Assembly (NCBI RefSeq): GCF_000374625.1
Contig: NZ_KB894768.1
Coordinates: 27,523 to 91,522, forward strand
Source: Allobrachymonas chironomi DSM 19884
Lineage (GTDB): Bacteria > Pseudomonadota > Gammaproteobacteria > Burkholderiales > Burkholderiaceae_C
Direction of reading: 5' to 3'
DNA length: 64,000 bases
Part shown: positions 37,156 to 45,936 of the stretch, piece by piece
How the letters are laid out: the number at the start of each line of letters is the position of its first letter
Numbering within the stretch: the stretch's first letter is position 1
Program-made: the position numbers and the translations under genes
Notes under the pieces: generated by a model
What the model was told of the DNA's origin: nothing
Databases searched by the model: none
What the model saw: the letters and a program-made list of their open reading frames with translations, nothing else

Positions 37156-38253
37156 ATGATCGAATTGAGCCCCAACCTGAAACGGACATTGAACGGAACC
37201 CTGCTGGTTCTGGTGCTCGGCCTGATCCTGTGGGCGCTGGGTCCGGTGCTGACGCCGTTCATCGTGGCGGCCGTGCTGGCCTATGCCCTCAATCCGCTGG
37301 TCGACCGCATCAGCGGCTGGCTGGGCGGGCGTGTGCCGCGCTGGCTGGCGGTGGTGCTGGTGATGCTGGTGTTCATCCTGGCCGTGCTGGGCGTGGCGAT
37401 GCTGATCGTGCCGGTGGTGATCAAGGAAGGTCCGATCATCCGCCAGCAATTGCCGGTGCTGCTGGATCGCGGCGTGATCTGGGTGCAACAGATGTTCGAC
37501 CGTTACGGCATTCCGTTCGAGGTCAATCTGGGATCGTTGCGCGGCGTGGTGATTGAATGGCTCAGCAATAGCAGCAGCACCCCGGCGGCACCCGGCGAGC
37601 CGAGCTTCGTCAAGTCGCTGCTGAATTCGCTCATGATCGGTGGCAGCGTGGCGCTGTCGGTCATTGGCAATCTGGTGCTGATTCCGATTGCGCTGTTCTA
37701 CCTGCTGCTGGACTGGGACAAGTTCATCGCCACCGTATTCCGCCTGGTGCCGCTGCGCATGCGCGAGGGCGTGACCAGCTTTGTGCAGGAAGCCGATACC
37801 CTGCTTGGCCAGTACCTGCGCGGCCAACTGCTGGTGATGATCATCATGGCCACCTATTACAGTGTCGGCCTGATGCTGTTCGGGCTGGATCTGGCCTGGC
37901 CGGTGGGCATTTTTACCGGTCTGGCGGTGTTTGTGCCTTACCTGGGCTTTGGTGTCGGCACGGTGATTGCCGTGGTCCTGGGCCTGCTGCAGTTCGGTCT
38001 GACCAAGACGCTGATCATGGTCGGCGTGGTGTATACCTCGGGCCAGATGATCGAGAGCTACTATTTCACGCCGCGACTGGTGGGTGAGCGCATCGGCCTG
38101 CATCCGCTGGTGGTGATCTTTGCGCTGCTGGCATTTGGCCAGCTGTTCGGCTTTGTCGGGGTGCTGGTGGCGCTGCCCTGCAGTGCCGTGCTGCTGGTGG
38201 CGGTACGCCGCCTGCGCGAGCGTTATTTCAGAAGCGACCTGTACAACAACTGA
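37156..38253 (+). CDS. AI-2E family transporter (PerM-like permease)
   Basis: A 365-residue membrane protein with about eight hydrophobic segments. Helices near 12-80 are followed by a polar region (about 95-155), then helices to the end, with LVLIPIALFYLLLDWDKF and FTGLAVFVPYLGFGVGTVIA, typical of the PerM/YdgG/TqsA family. Members have been linked to AI-2 efflux or Na/H exchange; the substrate here is unknown. It begins the plus-strand run that continues with hda. Confidence 0.9.
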   Translation: MIELSPNLKRTLNGTLLVLVLGLILWALGPVLTPFIVAAVLAYALNPLVDRISGWLGGRVPRWLAVVLVMLVFILAVLGVAMLIVPVVIKEGPIIRQQLPVLLDRGVIWVQQMFDRYGIPFEVNLGSLRGVVIEWLSNSSSTPAAPGEPSFVKSLLNSLMIGGSVALSVIGNLVLIPIALFYLLLDWDKFIATVFRLVPLRMREGVTSFVQEADTLLGQYLRGQLLVMIIMATYYSVGLMLFGLDLAWPVGIFTGLAVFVPYLGFGVGTVIAVVLGLLQFGLTKTLIMVGVVYTSGQMIESYYFTPRLVGERIGLHPLVVIFALLAFGQLFGFVGVLVALPCSAVLLVAVRRLRERYFRSDLYNN

Positions 38254-38307
38254 CGGCCTCCGGCGGGGAACGGCTGCATCCCGTAAAATGACGGCGTGTC
38301 TCCCCCC

Positions 38308-39003
38308 ATGAAACAACTTCCGCTCGATATCGGCCTGGCCCCCAGCCCGCGGCTGGACTCCTGGATTCCCGGTCCGAATGCCGCGGTACTGGCGCACGTG
38401 CAGTCGGTGCTCCATGACAACCGCCCCTCTTTGCGCCCCACCTATATCTGGGGACCAGAGGGCAGCGGCAAGACCCATCTGCTGCAGGGTGTGCTGCAGG
38501 CGCTGCGTGAACAGGGACGTGAAGCCGGCTGGCTGGATGCCTCCACGCCCTGTGGCGGTTATGCCCGTCCCTTCGATCCGCGCTGGAGCGTGGTGCTGCT
38601 GGACGAGGTCGATGCCTATGGCCCGCAGCAGCAGCACACGGCGTTCAACTGGTTCATCCATGCCATGACGCCGCAGCAGGGCGAACCCTGCTGGGTGCTG
38701 TCTGCCGGCCGCCTGCCGGTAACCGATCTGCCGCTGCGCGAAGATCTGCGTACCCGGCTCGGCTGGGGCCAGGTGTTCGGCCTGCAGCCGCTGGCCGAGG
38801 ACGATGTACAGCGTGCCCTGCGTCAGGAAGCGCAGGCGCGTGGCCTGGATCTGTCGGACGAGGTGCTGCGCTACATGCTCAGCCGGTTTTCCCGCGACCT
38901 GGGGAGCCTGAGCCAGCTGCTGGCCATGCTGGACGACTATGCCCTTGAAACGCGCCGCGCGATCACCGTGCCGCTGCTGAAGCAAATGATGAATGACTCA
39001 TGA
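38308..39003 (+). CDS. hda: DnaA-homologue regulator Hda
   Basis: A 231-residue AAA+ protein that, with the sliding clamp, promotes DnaA-ATP hydrolysis to prevent over-initiation. The start MKQLPLDIGLAP carries the N-terminal clamp-binding QLPLDI motif. Walker A is GPEGSGKTHL, Walker B VVLLDEVDAYG, and sensor residues lie in LREDLRTRLGWG. Its stop overlaps the next start (ATGA at 39000-39003). Confidence 0.95.
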   Translation: MKQLPLDIGLAPSPRLDSWIPGPNAAVLAHVQSVLHDNRPSLRPTYIWGPEGSGKTHLLQGVLQALREQGREAGWLDASTPCGGYARPFDPRWSVVLLDEVDAYGPQQQHTAFNWFIHAMTPQQGEPCWVLSAGRLPVTDLPLREDLRTRLGWGQVFGLQPLAEDDVQRALRQEAQARGLDLSDEVLRYMLSRFSRDLGSLSQLLAMLDDYALETRRAITVPLLKQMMNDS

Positions 39004-39677
39004 ATATTGCGCTTTTTGACCTGGACCACACCCTGTTGCCGATCGATTCGGACTTCATGTGGGCCCACTTTACCAATGCCATTGGCTGGACCGATGCCGA
39101 AGAATCGCTGCGTCAGAACGATGTGTTCTACGAGCAGTACGAGCAGGGCGTGCTCGACATGAACGAATACGTGCGCTTCGTCACGCGCGCCATCCGCGAG
39201 CACACGCCCGACGAGTCCCATGCCGCCCATGCGCGCTATCTGGCCGAGTACGTGCAGCCGGCGATCCGCCAGCCGGCGCTGGACCTGCTGCAGCAGCACC
39301 GCGATGCCGGCGATACCCTGGTACTGATCACCGCCACCAACCGCTTCATCGCCGGCCCGATCGGCACGCTGCTGGGCTTCGAGGACGAGAACATCATCGC
39401 CACCGAGCTGGAGCGCGGTCCCGACGGCTGGTTTACCGGCAATGTCGAGGGCATGGCCAATCTGCGTGAAGGCAAGGTGCACAACATGACCCAGTGGCTG
39501 GCCAGGCGCAAGCTGGACTGGAGCGATACCCATATCAGCTTCTATTCCGACTCGATCAACGACGCGCCCCTGATGGAGCGTGCCGATGTGCCGGTGGCCA
39601 CCAACCCGGATGAGCGCCTGCGCGCACTGGCCCAGGCCCGTGGCTGGCGCATTCTCGACCTGTTTCCCAAGGCGTAA
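39000..39677 (+). CDS. HAD-superfamily IB phosphatase (SerB-like)
   Basis: A 225-residue cytoplasmic phosphatase of HAD subfamily IB. Motif I is ALFDLDHTLLP (Asp nucleophile and acid/base Asp), motif II VLITATNRF, the Lys motif REGKVHNM, and motif IV FYSDSINDAPLME. The helical cap lies between residues 15 and 90. It overlaps hda by 4 bases and precedes pcnB by 3, the common betaproteobacterial order. The physiological substrate is unknown; related proteins include phosphoserine and histidinol phosphatases. Confidence 0.9.
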   Translation: MNIALFDLDHTLLPIDSDFMWAHFTNAIGWTDAEESLRQNDVFYEQYEQGVLDMNEYVRFVTRAIREHTPDESHAAHARYLAEYVQPAIRQPALDLLQQHRDAGDTLVLITATNRFIAGPIGTLLGFEDENIIATELERGPDGWFTGNVEGMANLREGKVHNMTQWLARRKLDWSDTHISFYSDSINDAPLMERADVPVATNPDERLRALAQARGWRILDLFPKA

Positions 39678-39680
39678 GCC

Positions 39681-41336
39681 ATGATCAAGCGATTCATCAA
39701 CAAGCTGCTGGGCAAGGAGCAGGTGCAGCCGCATTTCGGCAAGCGCGTCGAGGTGCCGCAGTCGGTGCACCAGATCGATGTCTCCCTGGTGGATGAGCGG
39801 GCCCTGAATGTGGTGCAGACGCTCAAGAAAGCCGGTTACGAAGCCTATATCGTCGGCGGTGCGGTGCGCGACCTGCTGGTCGGCATGCGGCCCAAGGACT
39901 TTGATGTGGCGACCAATGCCACGCCCGAGCAGGTCAAGAGCCTGTTCCGCCGCGCCTTCATTATTGGCCGCCGTTTCCGCATCGTGCACGTGGTGTTCGG
40001 CCGTGGCCGCGAGCATGAGGTGATCGAGGTCTCGACCTTCCGCGCCTATCTGCATGCCTCCGATGCCGCCCATGTGAACGGCAACGAAAAGACCAGCCGC
40101 CGCGCGCTCGAGGGCGTGCAGCATGCAGTCGATGCCTCCGGCCGCGTGCTGCGCGACAACGTCTGGGGCCCGCAGGACGAGGACGCGGCACGCCGTGACT
40201 TCACCATCAACGCCATGTACTACGATCCGGAGCGCCAGATAGTGGTGGACTACCACAAGGGCATGGCGGACGTGAAGAACCGCACCATCCGCATGATTGG
40301 TGATGCCATGGCGCGCTACCGCGAGGATCCGGTGCGCATCATCCGCGCCATCCGCTTTGCGGCCAAGCTCAGCCCGCTCGATTTCCGTCTCGACAAGGCG
40401 ACTTCGGCGCCGATCCGCGAGGCGCTGCCGCTGCTGCACGACGTGCCGCAAAGCCGCATGTTCGACGAAATGCTCAAGCTGCTGCAGACCGGCCATGCGC
40501 TGGGCACCATCGGCATTCTGCGCAAGCACCAGCTGACCGACAACATCTATCCGCTACTGACGCTGGCGGTGCAGCGGGCCGATGATCCCTTCGTCAACGC
40601 CGCCTTGCAGGATACCGACCGCCGGGTGGGCGAGGGCAAGCCGGTGGCCCCGAGCTTTCTGCTGTCCTGCCTGTTGTGGCAGGATGTGCGCGAGGCCTGG
40701 GCGCGCAAGACCGCCGAGCGCAAGCCGCCGTTTGTCGGCTTGCAGGAGGCGATCGACGAGGTGTTCGACGCCTGCATTGGCGATGTCTCCGGCCGCGGCA
40801 AGCTGGCCGCCGACATGCGCGAGATCTGGATGATGCAGCCGCGCTTCGAAAAGCGCAGCGGCAACAGTCCCTACAGCCTGGTGGCGCAGCTGCGCTTCCG
40901 CGCCGGCTTCGACTTCCTGCGTCTGCGTTCGCACGTCGGCGAGGTGGAGGAATCGCTGGCGGACTGGTGGCAGACCTTCAGCGGCACCACCAACGATGCG
41001 CTGCGCGAAGACCTGATCGCGACCGCGCGCGAACAGCAGCGTCAGCGCCAACGTGAAGTCCAGCAGCAGGGACGTGCCGGCGGCAAGGTGCATCTGGTCA
41101 GCAGCAAGCCGGCAGCCGAGGTGGCCGGGGAATCGGTACTGCCCGATGCCGACGCGCCGAAAAAACGCCGTCGCCGCCGTCGCAAGCCGGCCGCAGCGGC
41201 AGATGGCGCAGCCCCTGTGGCGCACGAGGCGGCAGACAGCTTGCCGGCGCAGGACGACACTGCTGCTGTGCGCAAGCCGCGCCGCCGCCGCAAGCCGGCA
41301 GGCGATGCCGGCAGCGACTCCGGCGCAGACGCATGA
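39681..41336 (+). CDS. pcnB: Poly(A) polymerase I
   Basis: Adds 3' poly(A) tails that mark RNAs for decay. The 551-residue class II nucleotidyltransferase has YIVGGAVRDLLVGMRPKDFD, with the GG-x-VRD and DFD catalytic motifs near residues 55-75. RRDFTINAMYYD and the RNA-binding DPVRIIRAIRFAAKL segment follow. The C-terminal 90 residues are low-complexity and very basic (KKRRRRRRKPAAAADG and KPRRRRKPAG), probably RNA-binding. It overlaps folK by 4 bases. Confidence 0.96.
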   Translation: MIKRFINKLLGKEQVQPHFGKRVEVPQSVHQIDVSLVDERALNVVQTLKKAGYEAYIVGGAVRDLLVGMRPKDFDVATNATPEQVKSLFRRAFIIGRRFRIVHVVFGRGREHEVIEVSTFRAYLHASDAAHVNGNEKTSRRALEGVQHAVDASGRVLRDNVWGPQDEDAARRDFTINAMYYDPERQIVVDYHKGMADVKNRTIRMIGDAMARYREDPVRIIRAIRFAAKLSPLDFRLDKATSAPIREALPLLHDVPQSRMFDEMLKLLQTGHALGTIGILRKHQLTDNIYPLLTLAVQRADDPFVNAALQDTDRRVGEGKPVAPSFLLSCLLWQDVREAWARKTAERKPPFVGLQEAIDEVFDACIGDVSGRGKLAADMREIWMMQPRFEKRSGNSPYSLVAQLRFRAGFDFLRLRSHVGEVEESLADWWQTFSGTTNDALREDLIATAREQQRQRQREVQQQGRAGGKVHLVSSKPAAEVAGESVLPDADAPKKRRRRRRKPAAAADGAAPVAHEAADSLPAQDDTAAVRKPRRRRKPAGDAGSDSGADA

Positions 41337-41812
41337 CGTCCGCCATCGTGGCACCGTCGCTGGCCTGGGTTGCGCTGGGGGGCAATCTGGGTGATGCGCG
41401 ACAGTCGGTGCAGCAGGCCCTGCAGGCGCTGGATGCGCTGCCGCAGACCCGGCTGGAGGCCGCTTCGTCGCTGTACCGCACGGCACCGGTGGATGCCAGC
41501 GGGCCGGATTTCATCAATGCCGTGGCGCGTTTGCGCACCAGCTTGGCCCCGCTGGCGCTGCTGCAGGCGCTGCAAGGGCTGGAGCAGCAGGCTGGCCGTG
41601 AACGGCCCTACCGCAATGCGCCGCGCACACTGGATCTGGATGTGCTGCTGTACAGCGGTGTCCGCCAGCAGACGCCGGAGCTGGAGCTGCCACATCCGCG
41701 CATGTTGCAGCGTGCTTTCGTGCTGGTACCGCTGGCCGAAATCGATGCGGAACTGGTGCCGCCGGAAATGCTGCAGGCGGTGGCCGATCAGGCGATCGAG
41801 CGGCTGGCCTGA
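41333..41812 (+). CDS. folK: 6-hydroxymethyl-7,8-dihydropterin pyrophosphokinase
   Basis: Pyrophosphorylates hydroxymethyl-dihydropterin in folate synthesis. The 159-residue protein shows WVALGGNLGDARQSVQQAL near the N-terminus, the substrate loop SSLYRTAPVDASGPDFINAV, and the signature RPYRNAPRTLDLDVLLY with the two metal Asp residues. The start overlaps the pcnB stop (ATGA). It is the last gene of the hda-HAD-pcnB-folK run and converges on the BrkB-like gene with almost no gap. Confidence 0.95.
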   Translation: MTSAIVAPSLAWVALGGNLGDARQSVQQALQALDALPQTRLEAASSLYRTAPVDASGPDFINAVARLRTSLAPLALLQALQGLEQQAGRERPYRNAPRTLDLDVLLYSGVRQQTPELELPHPRMLQRAFVLVPLAEIDAELVPPEMLQAVADQAIERLA

Positions 41813-41813
41813 A

Positions 41814-42803
41814 TCAGCTGGCCGGCGCCTTGCCGGGCGGGTCCGCGTTGTCGAGCAGCTGGCGCTGGTAGCGACGCAGCGCCTGTCCGGCCGCCTGCAG
41901 ATAGGCCGGTGAGCCGGGCAGCTGGCCGGCCGGTGTCATGTGCAGCACCCAGGCAAATTCGGCGCCGAACAGCAGGATTTGCGACGAGAAATAGACCCAG
42001 ATCATCAAGGCTACCAGCGATCCGGCAGCGCCGTAGACCGAGGTGGTGGAGGTGCTGCCGATATACAGCCCGATCAGGCTTTTGCCCACGGTAAACAGCA
42101 CGGCTGCCAGCAGCGCGCCGGGCAGGATCTGCCGCCAGCCCAGTGGCCGCGAGGGCAGTCCGGCCAGCAGAATGCCGAAAAAGAAGGTGAGCACGGCCAT
42201 GGACAGCAGCGGGTTGAGCACGCGCGCCAACTCCAGCATGCCCGAGGTCTGGCCGGCAATCCAGCGGTCCAGCGCCGACAGATAGGCCGAAGCAGCAAGC
42301 GATACCAGCATCAGAAAGCCGATCGCCAGCAGGATCGACAGCGACAGCATGCGCGTGCAGATGGTGCGCCAGACGGTATGCAGCAGCTGGCCTTGCGGTT
42401 GCGGCTGTGGCCGGTGCAGCCAGATGCGGTCGAGTGCGGTGCGCAGCTGTACCAGCACGCCGGTGGCGCCCACCAGCAGCACGGTCAGCGCGATCAGCGA
42501 GGCCAGCGTGCCTTCACCCGGCCGGTTCACCGCCTGCAGCAGGGATTGCGCCAGTTCCCCGGCCCGGGGGCCGGCCATCTGGGCAATTTCGCCGATCAGT
42601 TGCTGCTGGGCCGCACCGCTGCCAATGAACAGGCCGACCAGCGCCACCAGAATCACCAGCAGCGGGGCCAGACTGAACACGGCGTAATAGGACAGCGCTG
42701 CCCCGTACTGCGGGCAGCCGTCATCCAGCCATTCGCGTGCCGTGGTCTGCAGCAGGTGCCAGGCATAGCGCAGGGGGTGCAGCAGGCGTTGCGGCAGCGA
42801 CAT
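41814..42803 (-). CDS. YihY/virulence factor BrkB family membrane protein
   Basis: A 329-residue inner-membrane protein with six hydrophobic segments. It has the family signature DGCPQYGAALSYYAVFSLAP near residues 27-46 and the second block VYGAAGSLVALMIWVYFSSQ. Despite an old annotation of some relatives as RNase BN, the family is a membrane protein of unclear activity. The start at 42803 gives the family N-terminus. It ends 1 base from folK on the opposite strand. Confidence 0.9.
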   Translation of the reverse strand: MSLPQRLLHPLRYAWHLLQTTAREWLDDGCPQYGAALSYYAVFSLAPLLVILVALVGLFIGSGAAQQQLIGEIAQMAGPRAGELAQSLLQAVNRPGEGTLASLIALTVLLVGATGVLVQLRTALDRIWLHRPQPQPQGQLLHTVWRTICTRMLSLSILLAIGFLMLVSLAASAYLSALDRWIAGQTSGMLELARVLNPLLSMAVLTFFFGILLAGLPSRPLGWRQILPGALLAAVLFTVGKSLIGLYIGSTSTTSVYGAAGSLVALMIWVYFSSQILLFGAEFAWVLHMTPAGQLPGSPAYLQAAGQALRRYQRQLLDNADPPGKAPAS

Positions 42804-42810
42804 GGCGGAA

Positions 42811-43086
42811 TCAGTAGGCGGGTGCCGGTGTCGCCACGGGCTCGGTGGCCGGCACTGGTGCGGCCTGCTGGCCCACGGCAACGCCTTCTGCGGCAGCATC
42901 ACTGCCACTGACGGCATCGATACCGGCTCCGATGGCCTTGCCGGTCAGCTTGACGCCGGTGGATACCACTGCGCCCGTGACGCTGATCGCCGCTCCCACG
43001 GCAGCGCCGGCAACAGCGGTGACGCCGCAGCCCTGCAGCAGCAGGCAAAACGGGAGCAGGGGCAACAGGCGCAACAGTCGGGTCAT
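42811..43086 (-). CDS. Small Ala/Gly-rich lipoprotein
   Basis: A 91-residue lipoprotein: signal peptide LLRLLPLLPFCLLLQGC with lipobox LQGC, then a Gly/Ala/Val-rich stretch (GVTAVAGAAVGAAISVTGAV, VSTGVKLTGKAIGAGIDAV) and an Ala/Pro tail. It matches a conserved proteobacterial lipoprotein family of unknown function (I recall it as NF038104). It sits 7 bases upstream of the BrkB-like gene, same strand, and 11 bases after the luciferase-like gene. Confidence 0.82.
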   Translation of the reverse strand: MTRLLRLLPLLPFCLLLQGCGVTAVAGAAVGAAISVTGAVVSTGVKLTGKAIGAGIDAVSGSDAAAEGVAVGQQAAPVPATEPVATPAPAY

Positions 43087-43097
43087 GGCAGTCGGTA

Positions 43098-44117
43098 TCA
43101 GGTGGCAGATGCACGTGCCTGCTGCCAGACCCCGGCAGCAATGCCTAGCGAGCGCAGGCGCAAGTCCGGATCATACAGGTCGCTGACCAGAATCAGTTCG
43201 TTGGCGCGCGTGGCTTCCAGCAGCTGGTCAAAACCCTGGCGCACGGTGTCCGGACTGCCGACCACCGAACAGGCCAGGAACTGGCGGATGCCGTTGAGCT
43301 CCTGCGGGCCGAGCTGCTGCAGGAAGTTCTCCACCGGGGGCTGCAGCAGTCCGCGTTGGCCGGTGAGGATGCTGAGCACGCGCTGGTAGCTGCTGCTGGC
43401 GAGGAATTGCGCCTCGTCGTCCGTGGGGGCGGCCACCACCGGCACGCCAATCATCACATAGGGTTCGGGATGGCGAGGCGACGGCCGGTAGTTGCGGCGA
43501 TACAGCTCGATCGCCTGCAGCAGCATTTGCGGCGCAAAGTGTGAGGCAAAGGCGTAGGGCAGGCCGCGCTCGGCGGCCAGCTGGGCGCTGAACAGACTGG
43601 AGCCGAGCAGCCAGACCGGCACCCGGGTGCCGTTGCCCGGATTGGCAATCACTTTCTGGCCCGGCTGCACCTCGTCCAGGTAGTGCATCAGCTCGGCGAC
43701 TTCTTGCGGGAAGTCATCGGCCGATTCGGTGCGGTTGCGGCGCAGTGCACGCATGGTGACCGGGTCGGTGCCGGGGGCCCGGCCCAGACCCAGGTCGATG
43801 CGGTCCGGATAGAGCGTGGCCAGCGTGCCGAAGGCCTCGGCCACCACCAGTGGCGCGTGGTTGGGCAGCATCACGCCGCCGGAACCGACGCGGATGCTGC
43901 GGGTCTGGCCGGCGATATGGCCGATCAGCACGGCGGTCGCGGAACTGGCGATACCGGCCATGTTGTGGTGCTCGGCCAGCCAGTAGCGGGTAAAGCCGAG
44001 CTGTTCCACATGTTGCGCGGTGCGCACGGCCTGGGCCAGCGCATCGGCCACGCCGGACCCTTCACGTACGGGTACCAGATCGAGCATGGAAAGTCGGGTT
44101 TGCGCCAACAGTGACAT
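43098..44117 (-). CDS. LLM-class flavin-dependent oxidoreductase (luciferase-like)
   Basis: A 339-residue TIM-barrel FMN oxidoreductase related to bacterial luciferase and E. coli YhbW. Visible family blocks are [40 protein letters not shown], and [12 protein letters not shown]. No reductase partner is adjacent; the substrate is unknown. It probably heads a minus-strand unit with the small lipoprotein and the BrkB-like gene, spaced 11 and 7 bases. Confidence 0.9.
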   Translation of the reverse strand: MSLLAQTRLSMLDLVPVREGSGVADALAQAVRTAQHVEQLGFTRYWLAEHHNMAGIASSATAVLIGHIAGQTRSIRVGSGGVMLPNHAPLVVAEAFGTLATLYPDRIDLGLGRAPGTDPVTMRALRRNRTESADDFPQEVAELMHYLDEVQPGQKVIANPGNGTRVPVWLLGSSLFSAQLAAERGLPYAFASHFAPQMLLQAIELYRRNYRPSPRHPEPYVMIGVPVVAAPTDDEAQFLASSSYQRVLSILTGQRGLLQPPVENFLQQLGPQELNGIRQFLACSVVGSPDTVRQGFDQLLEATRANELILVSDLYDPDLRLRSLGIAAGVWQQARASAT

Positions 44118-44209
44118 GAACAGTCCTTTCTTCTTTCGGGGGAAACGGGGATCGGTTCATGGTCGCACGGCTGGCATGACCTTGCAAACGGGGCGGTAAA
44201 ACGGATGGG

Positions 44210-44608
44210 TCAGGCCAGCCAGCGCCGCAGCCACTGTGCCGTGCCCATGCCCAGCAGCGTCATCAGCAGTGATCCGGCCACATGCAGACCGATGGCACCA
44301 GTGGCCAGCAGCAGCCGTCCCTGCAGCAGCAGGTGCGAGACTTCGGAGGAAAAGGTGGAGAAGGTGGTCAGCCCGCCCAGAAAGCCGGTAATTACCAGCA
44401 GCCGCCAGACGGGTGACAGCTCGGCGTGGTGGGCAAAAAACACCAGCGCGATACCGATCAGGTAGCCGCCGATCAGGTTGGCCAGCAGGGTGCCGGGCGG
44501 AAGCGCCGGCCACAGGGCGTTGAGCCAGAGTGCCAGCAGCCAGCGCAGCACGGCGCCGGCCGAAGCGCCGATGGCAATCGCCAGCAGGGAAGGCAGCAAT
44601 GCCGGCAT
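44210..44608 (-). CDS. crcB: Fluoride channel Fluc (CrcB)
   Basis: A 132-residue four-helix membrane protein that exports fluoride as a dual-topology dimer. The signature [16 protein letters not shown] (Phe-box and Thr/Ser track) and [14 protein letters not shown] with the conserved Asn are present. It follows queD by 16 bases in the same orientation, with no room for a fluoride riboswitch, so fluoride-specific control is not apparent. Confidence 0.95.
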   Translation of the reverse strand: MPALLPSLLAIAIGASAGAVLRWLLALWLNALWPALPPGTLLANLIGGYLIGIALVFFAHHAELSPVWRLLVITGFLGGLTTFSTFSSEVSHLLLQGRLLLATGAIGLHVAGSLLMTLLGMGTAQWLRRWLA

Positions 44609-44624
44609 GACTGCAGGCCGGGAC

Positions 44625-44999
44625 TTACAGCGTCAGCGTGCAGCTGTCGCCGCTGGCTTCGCGCCAGACACGAACCTGGCTGGGCCGGGTGCCTTGTTCC
44701 TGCATGTGGCGCGCGATGTAGAGGCAGAGGTTTTCCAGCGTTGGCTGGCCCAGGCCTTCGACCTCGTCCAGGAAATGGTGATCCAGCTGGCTGCGCAGCG
44801 TGGCGATCTGGGCGCGCAGCAGTGCCAGATCCATCACCATGCCGGAATCGGCTGCCGGGGTGCCGGACAGGCTGACCGAGGCATGGTAGGTGTGGCCGTG
44901 GATGCGCTTGCTGCCGGCCACTTCGGCGGCATCATCCAGCTTGCGGCGCAGCGTGTGCGCGGCTTCGAAGAAGAAGGTCTGGGAGAGTTCGAATTGCAT
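44625..44999 (-). CDS. queD: 6-carboxy-5,6,7,8-tetrahydropterin synthase
   Basis: Second enzyme of queuosine/preQ0 synthesis, acting on dihydroneopterin triphosphate. The 124-residue protein has the zinc His residues in FFFEAAHTL and [11 protein letters not shown], and the catalytic stretch [20 protein letters not shown]. One of the usual pathway cysteines is not where the classical CxxxHGH motif puts it (KRIHGHTY, no Cys), so homologues with a shifted active-site residue should be compared. It lies between queE (8-base gap) and crcB. Confidence 0.93.
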   Translation of the reverse strand: MQFELSQTFFFEAAHTLRRKLDDAAEVAGSKRIHGHTYHASVSLSGTPAADSGMVMDLALLRAQIATLRSQLDHHFLDEVEGLGQPTLENLCLYIARHMQEQGTRPSQVRVWREASGDSCTLTL

Positions 45000-45007
45000 G
45001 ATGGGGC

Positions 45008-45646
45008 TCAGCGGATCCCGGTGATCTTGTGGGTCTGCAGGCTCAGCCGCCAGCGCGGATCCTGCAGGCAGGCGTCGATGCAGGTCTGCGTGTGCTGTGC
45101 GCGTTGTGCGTCGTCCAGCGGCTGCAGCAGGTAGTGCGTGAAATCGGTGTCGTCCAGCATCGCTTGCAGCGTCATGTGCGGCTGTGGCCAGACCAGCTTG
45201 AGCTCGTTGCCGCTGCGCTGCACCCAGTGCTGCAGCGATTTCGGGCTGACACAGATCCAGTCGATGCCGGCGGGAGCGGCGATGCTGCCATTGGTTTCGA
45301 CAGCCACTTCCAGGCCTTCGGCATGCAGCGCATCGACCAGGGTGTCATCGACCTGCAACAGCGGCTCGCCACCGGTCAGCACCACATAGGGCTTGCCGGG
45401 CAAGCCGGCCGGCCACTGCGCGGCAATGTGGCGTGCCAGCGTGCCGGCATCGCGAAAACTGCCGCCCAGCGTGCCGTCGGTGCCGATGAAATCGGTATCG
45501 CAAAAGTTGCAGATGGACTGGGCGCGATCCTGCTCGCGGCCATTCCAGAAGTTGCAGCCGGCAAAGCGGCAGAACACGGCGGGGCGACCGGCCTGCAGGC
45601 CTTCGCCCTGCAGCGTGTAGAAGATTTCCTTGATCTGGTAGGCCAT
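45008..45646 (-). CDS. queE: 7-carboxy-7-deazaguanine synthase (radical SAM)
   Basis: Converts carboxytetrahydropterin to 7-carboxy-7-deazaguanine in the queuosine pathway. From ATG 45646 the protein has 212 residues beginning MAYQIKEIFYTLQGEG. The cluster motif is not the usual CxxxCxxC but Cx14CxxC (CNFWNGREQDRAQSICNFC), the variant described for Burkholderia multivorans QueE. LTGGEPLLQ is the SAM-binding segment. It is upstream of queD and divergent from the znu operon. Confidence 0.94.
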   Translation of the reverse strand: MAYQIKEIFYTLQGEGLQAGRPAVFCRFAGCNFWNGREQDRAQSICNFCDTDFIGTDGTLGGSFRDAGTLARHIAAQWPAGLPGKPYVVLTGGEPLLQVDDTLVDALHAEGLEVAVETNGSIAAPAGIDWICVSPKSLQHWVQRSGNELKLVWPQPHMTLQAMLDDTDFTHYLLQPLDDAQRAQHTQTCIDACLQDPRWRLSLQTHKITGIR

Positions 45647-45746
45647 GAAGTTGAAAAGCAAAGCGCAGATACGCGCAACAGGGAATTATCGCCGCGCTGC
45701 AGCATGCGGGCAAATGCCGCGTGGCAAGCCATGAACGGATCAGGCG

Positions 45747-45766
45747 TATAATCGCAACATTGTTGC
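45747..45766 (+). promoter_or_regulatory. znu promoter -10 and Zur-box-like operator
   Basis: TATAAT (45747-45752) is overlapped at its downstream edge by a 13-bp palindrome GCAACA-T-TGTTGC (45754-45766), flanked by AT-rich bases. It precedes a zinc uptake operon, so a Zur repressor bound here would cover the transcription start. Zur binding is inferred from position and symmetry, and no zur gene is in the window. Confidence 0.6.
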
Positions 45767-45808
45767 AATAATGAGGCAGCAGACTGCTGCTGTTGCCTGC
45801 CCGATCCC

Positions 45809-45934
45809 ATGCGTTCCCCATCCTCTTCCCCACCGGAATCCTCTTCCTGGCTGCTGCGCGGCGCAGGTTTCCGCCTGCTGATCGCCTTGCTGCTGGTGCT
45901 GCTGATCTGGCTGGTCTACGCCCTGGTGGTGTAA
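45809..45934 (+). CDS. Small single-helix membrane protein before znuC
   Basis: An ATG at 45809 opens a 41-codon frame ending 2 bases before znuC. The product has a Ser/Pro-rich N-terminus (MRSPSSSPPESSS), then one strong hydrophobic helix (RLLIALLLVLLIWLVYALVV) to the C-terminus. No Shine-Dalgarno is evident. Its position in the znu leader and the tight spacing to znuC support a real, translationally coupled gene; it could also be a fortuitous frame. Confidence 0.5.
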   Translation: MRSPSSSPPESSSWLLRGAGFRLLIALLLVLLIWLVYALVV

Positions 45935-45936
45935 GC

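Noticed and set aside
44609-44624. Fluoride riboswitch before crcB
   Set aside because: The gap to queD is only 16 bases, too short for the aptamer.
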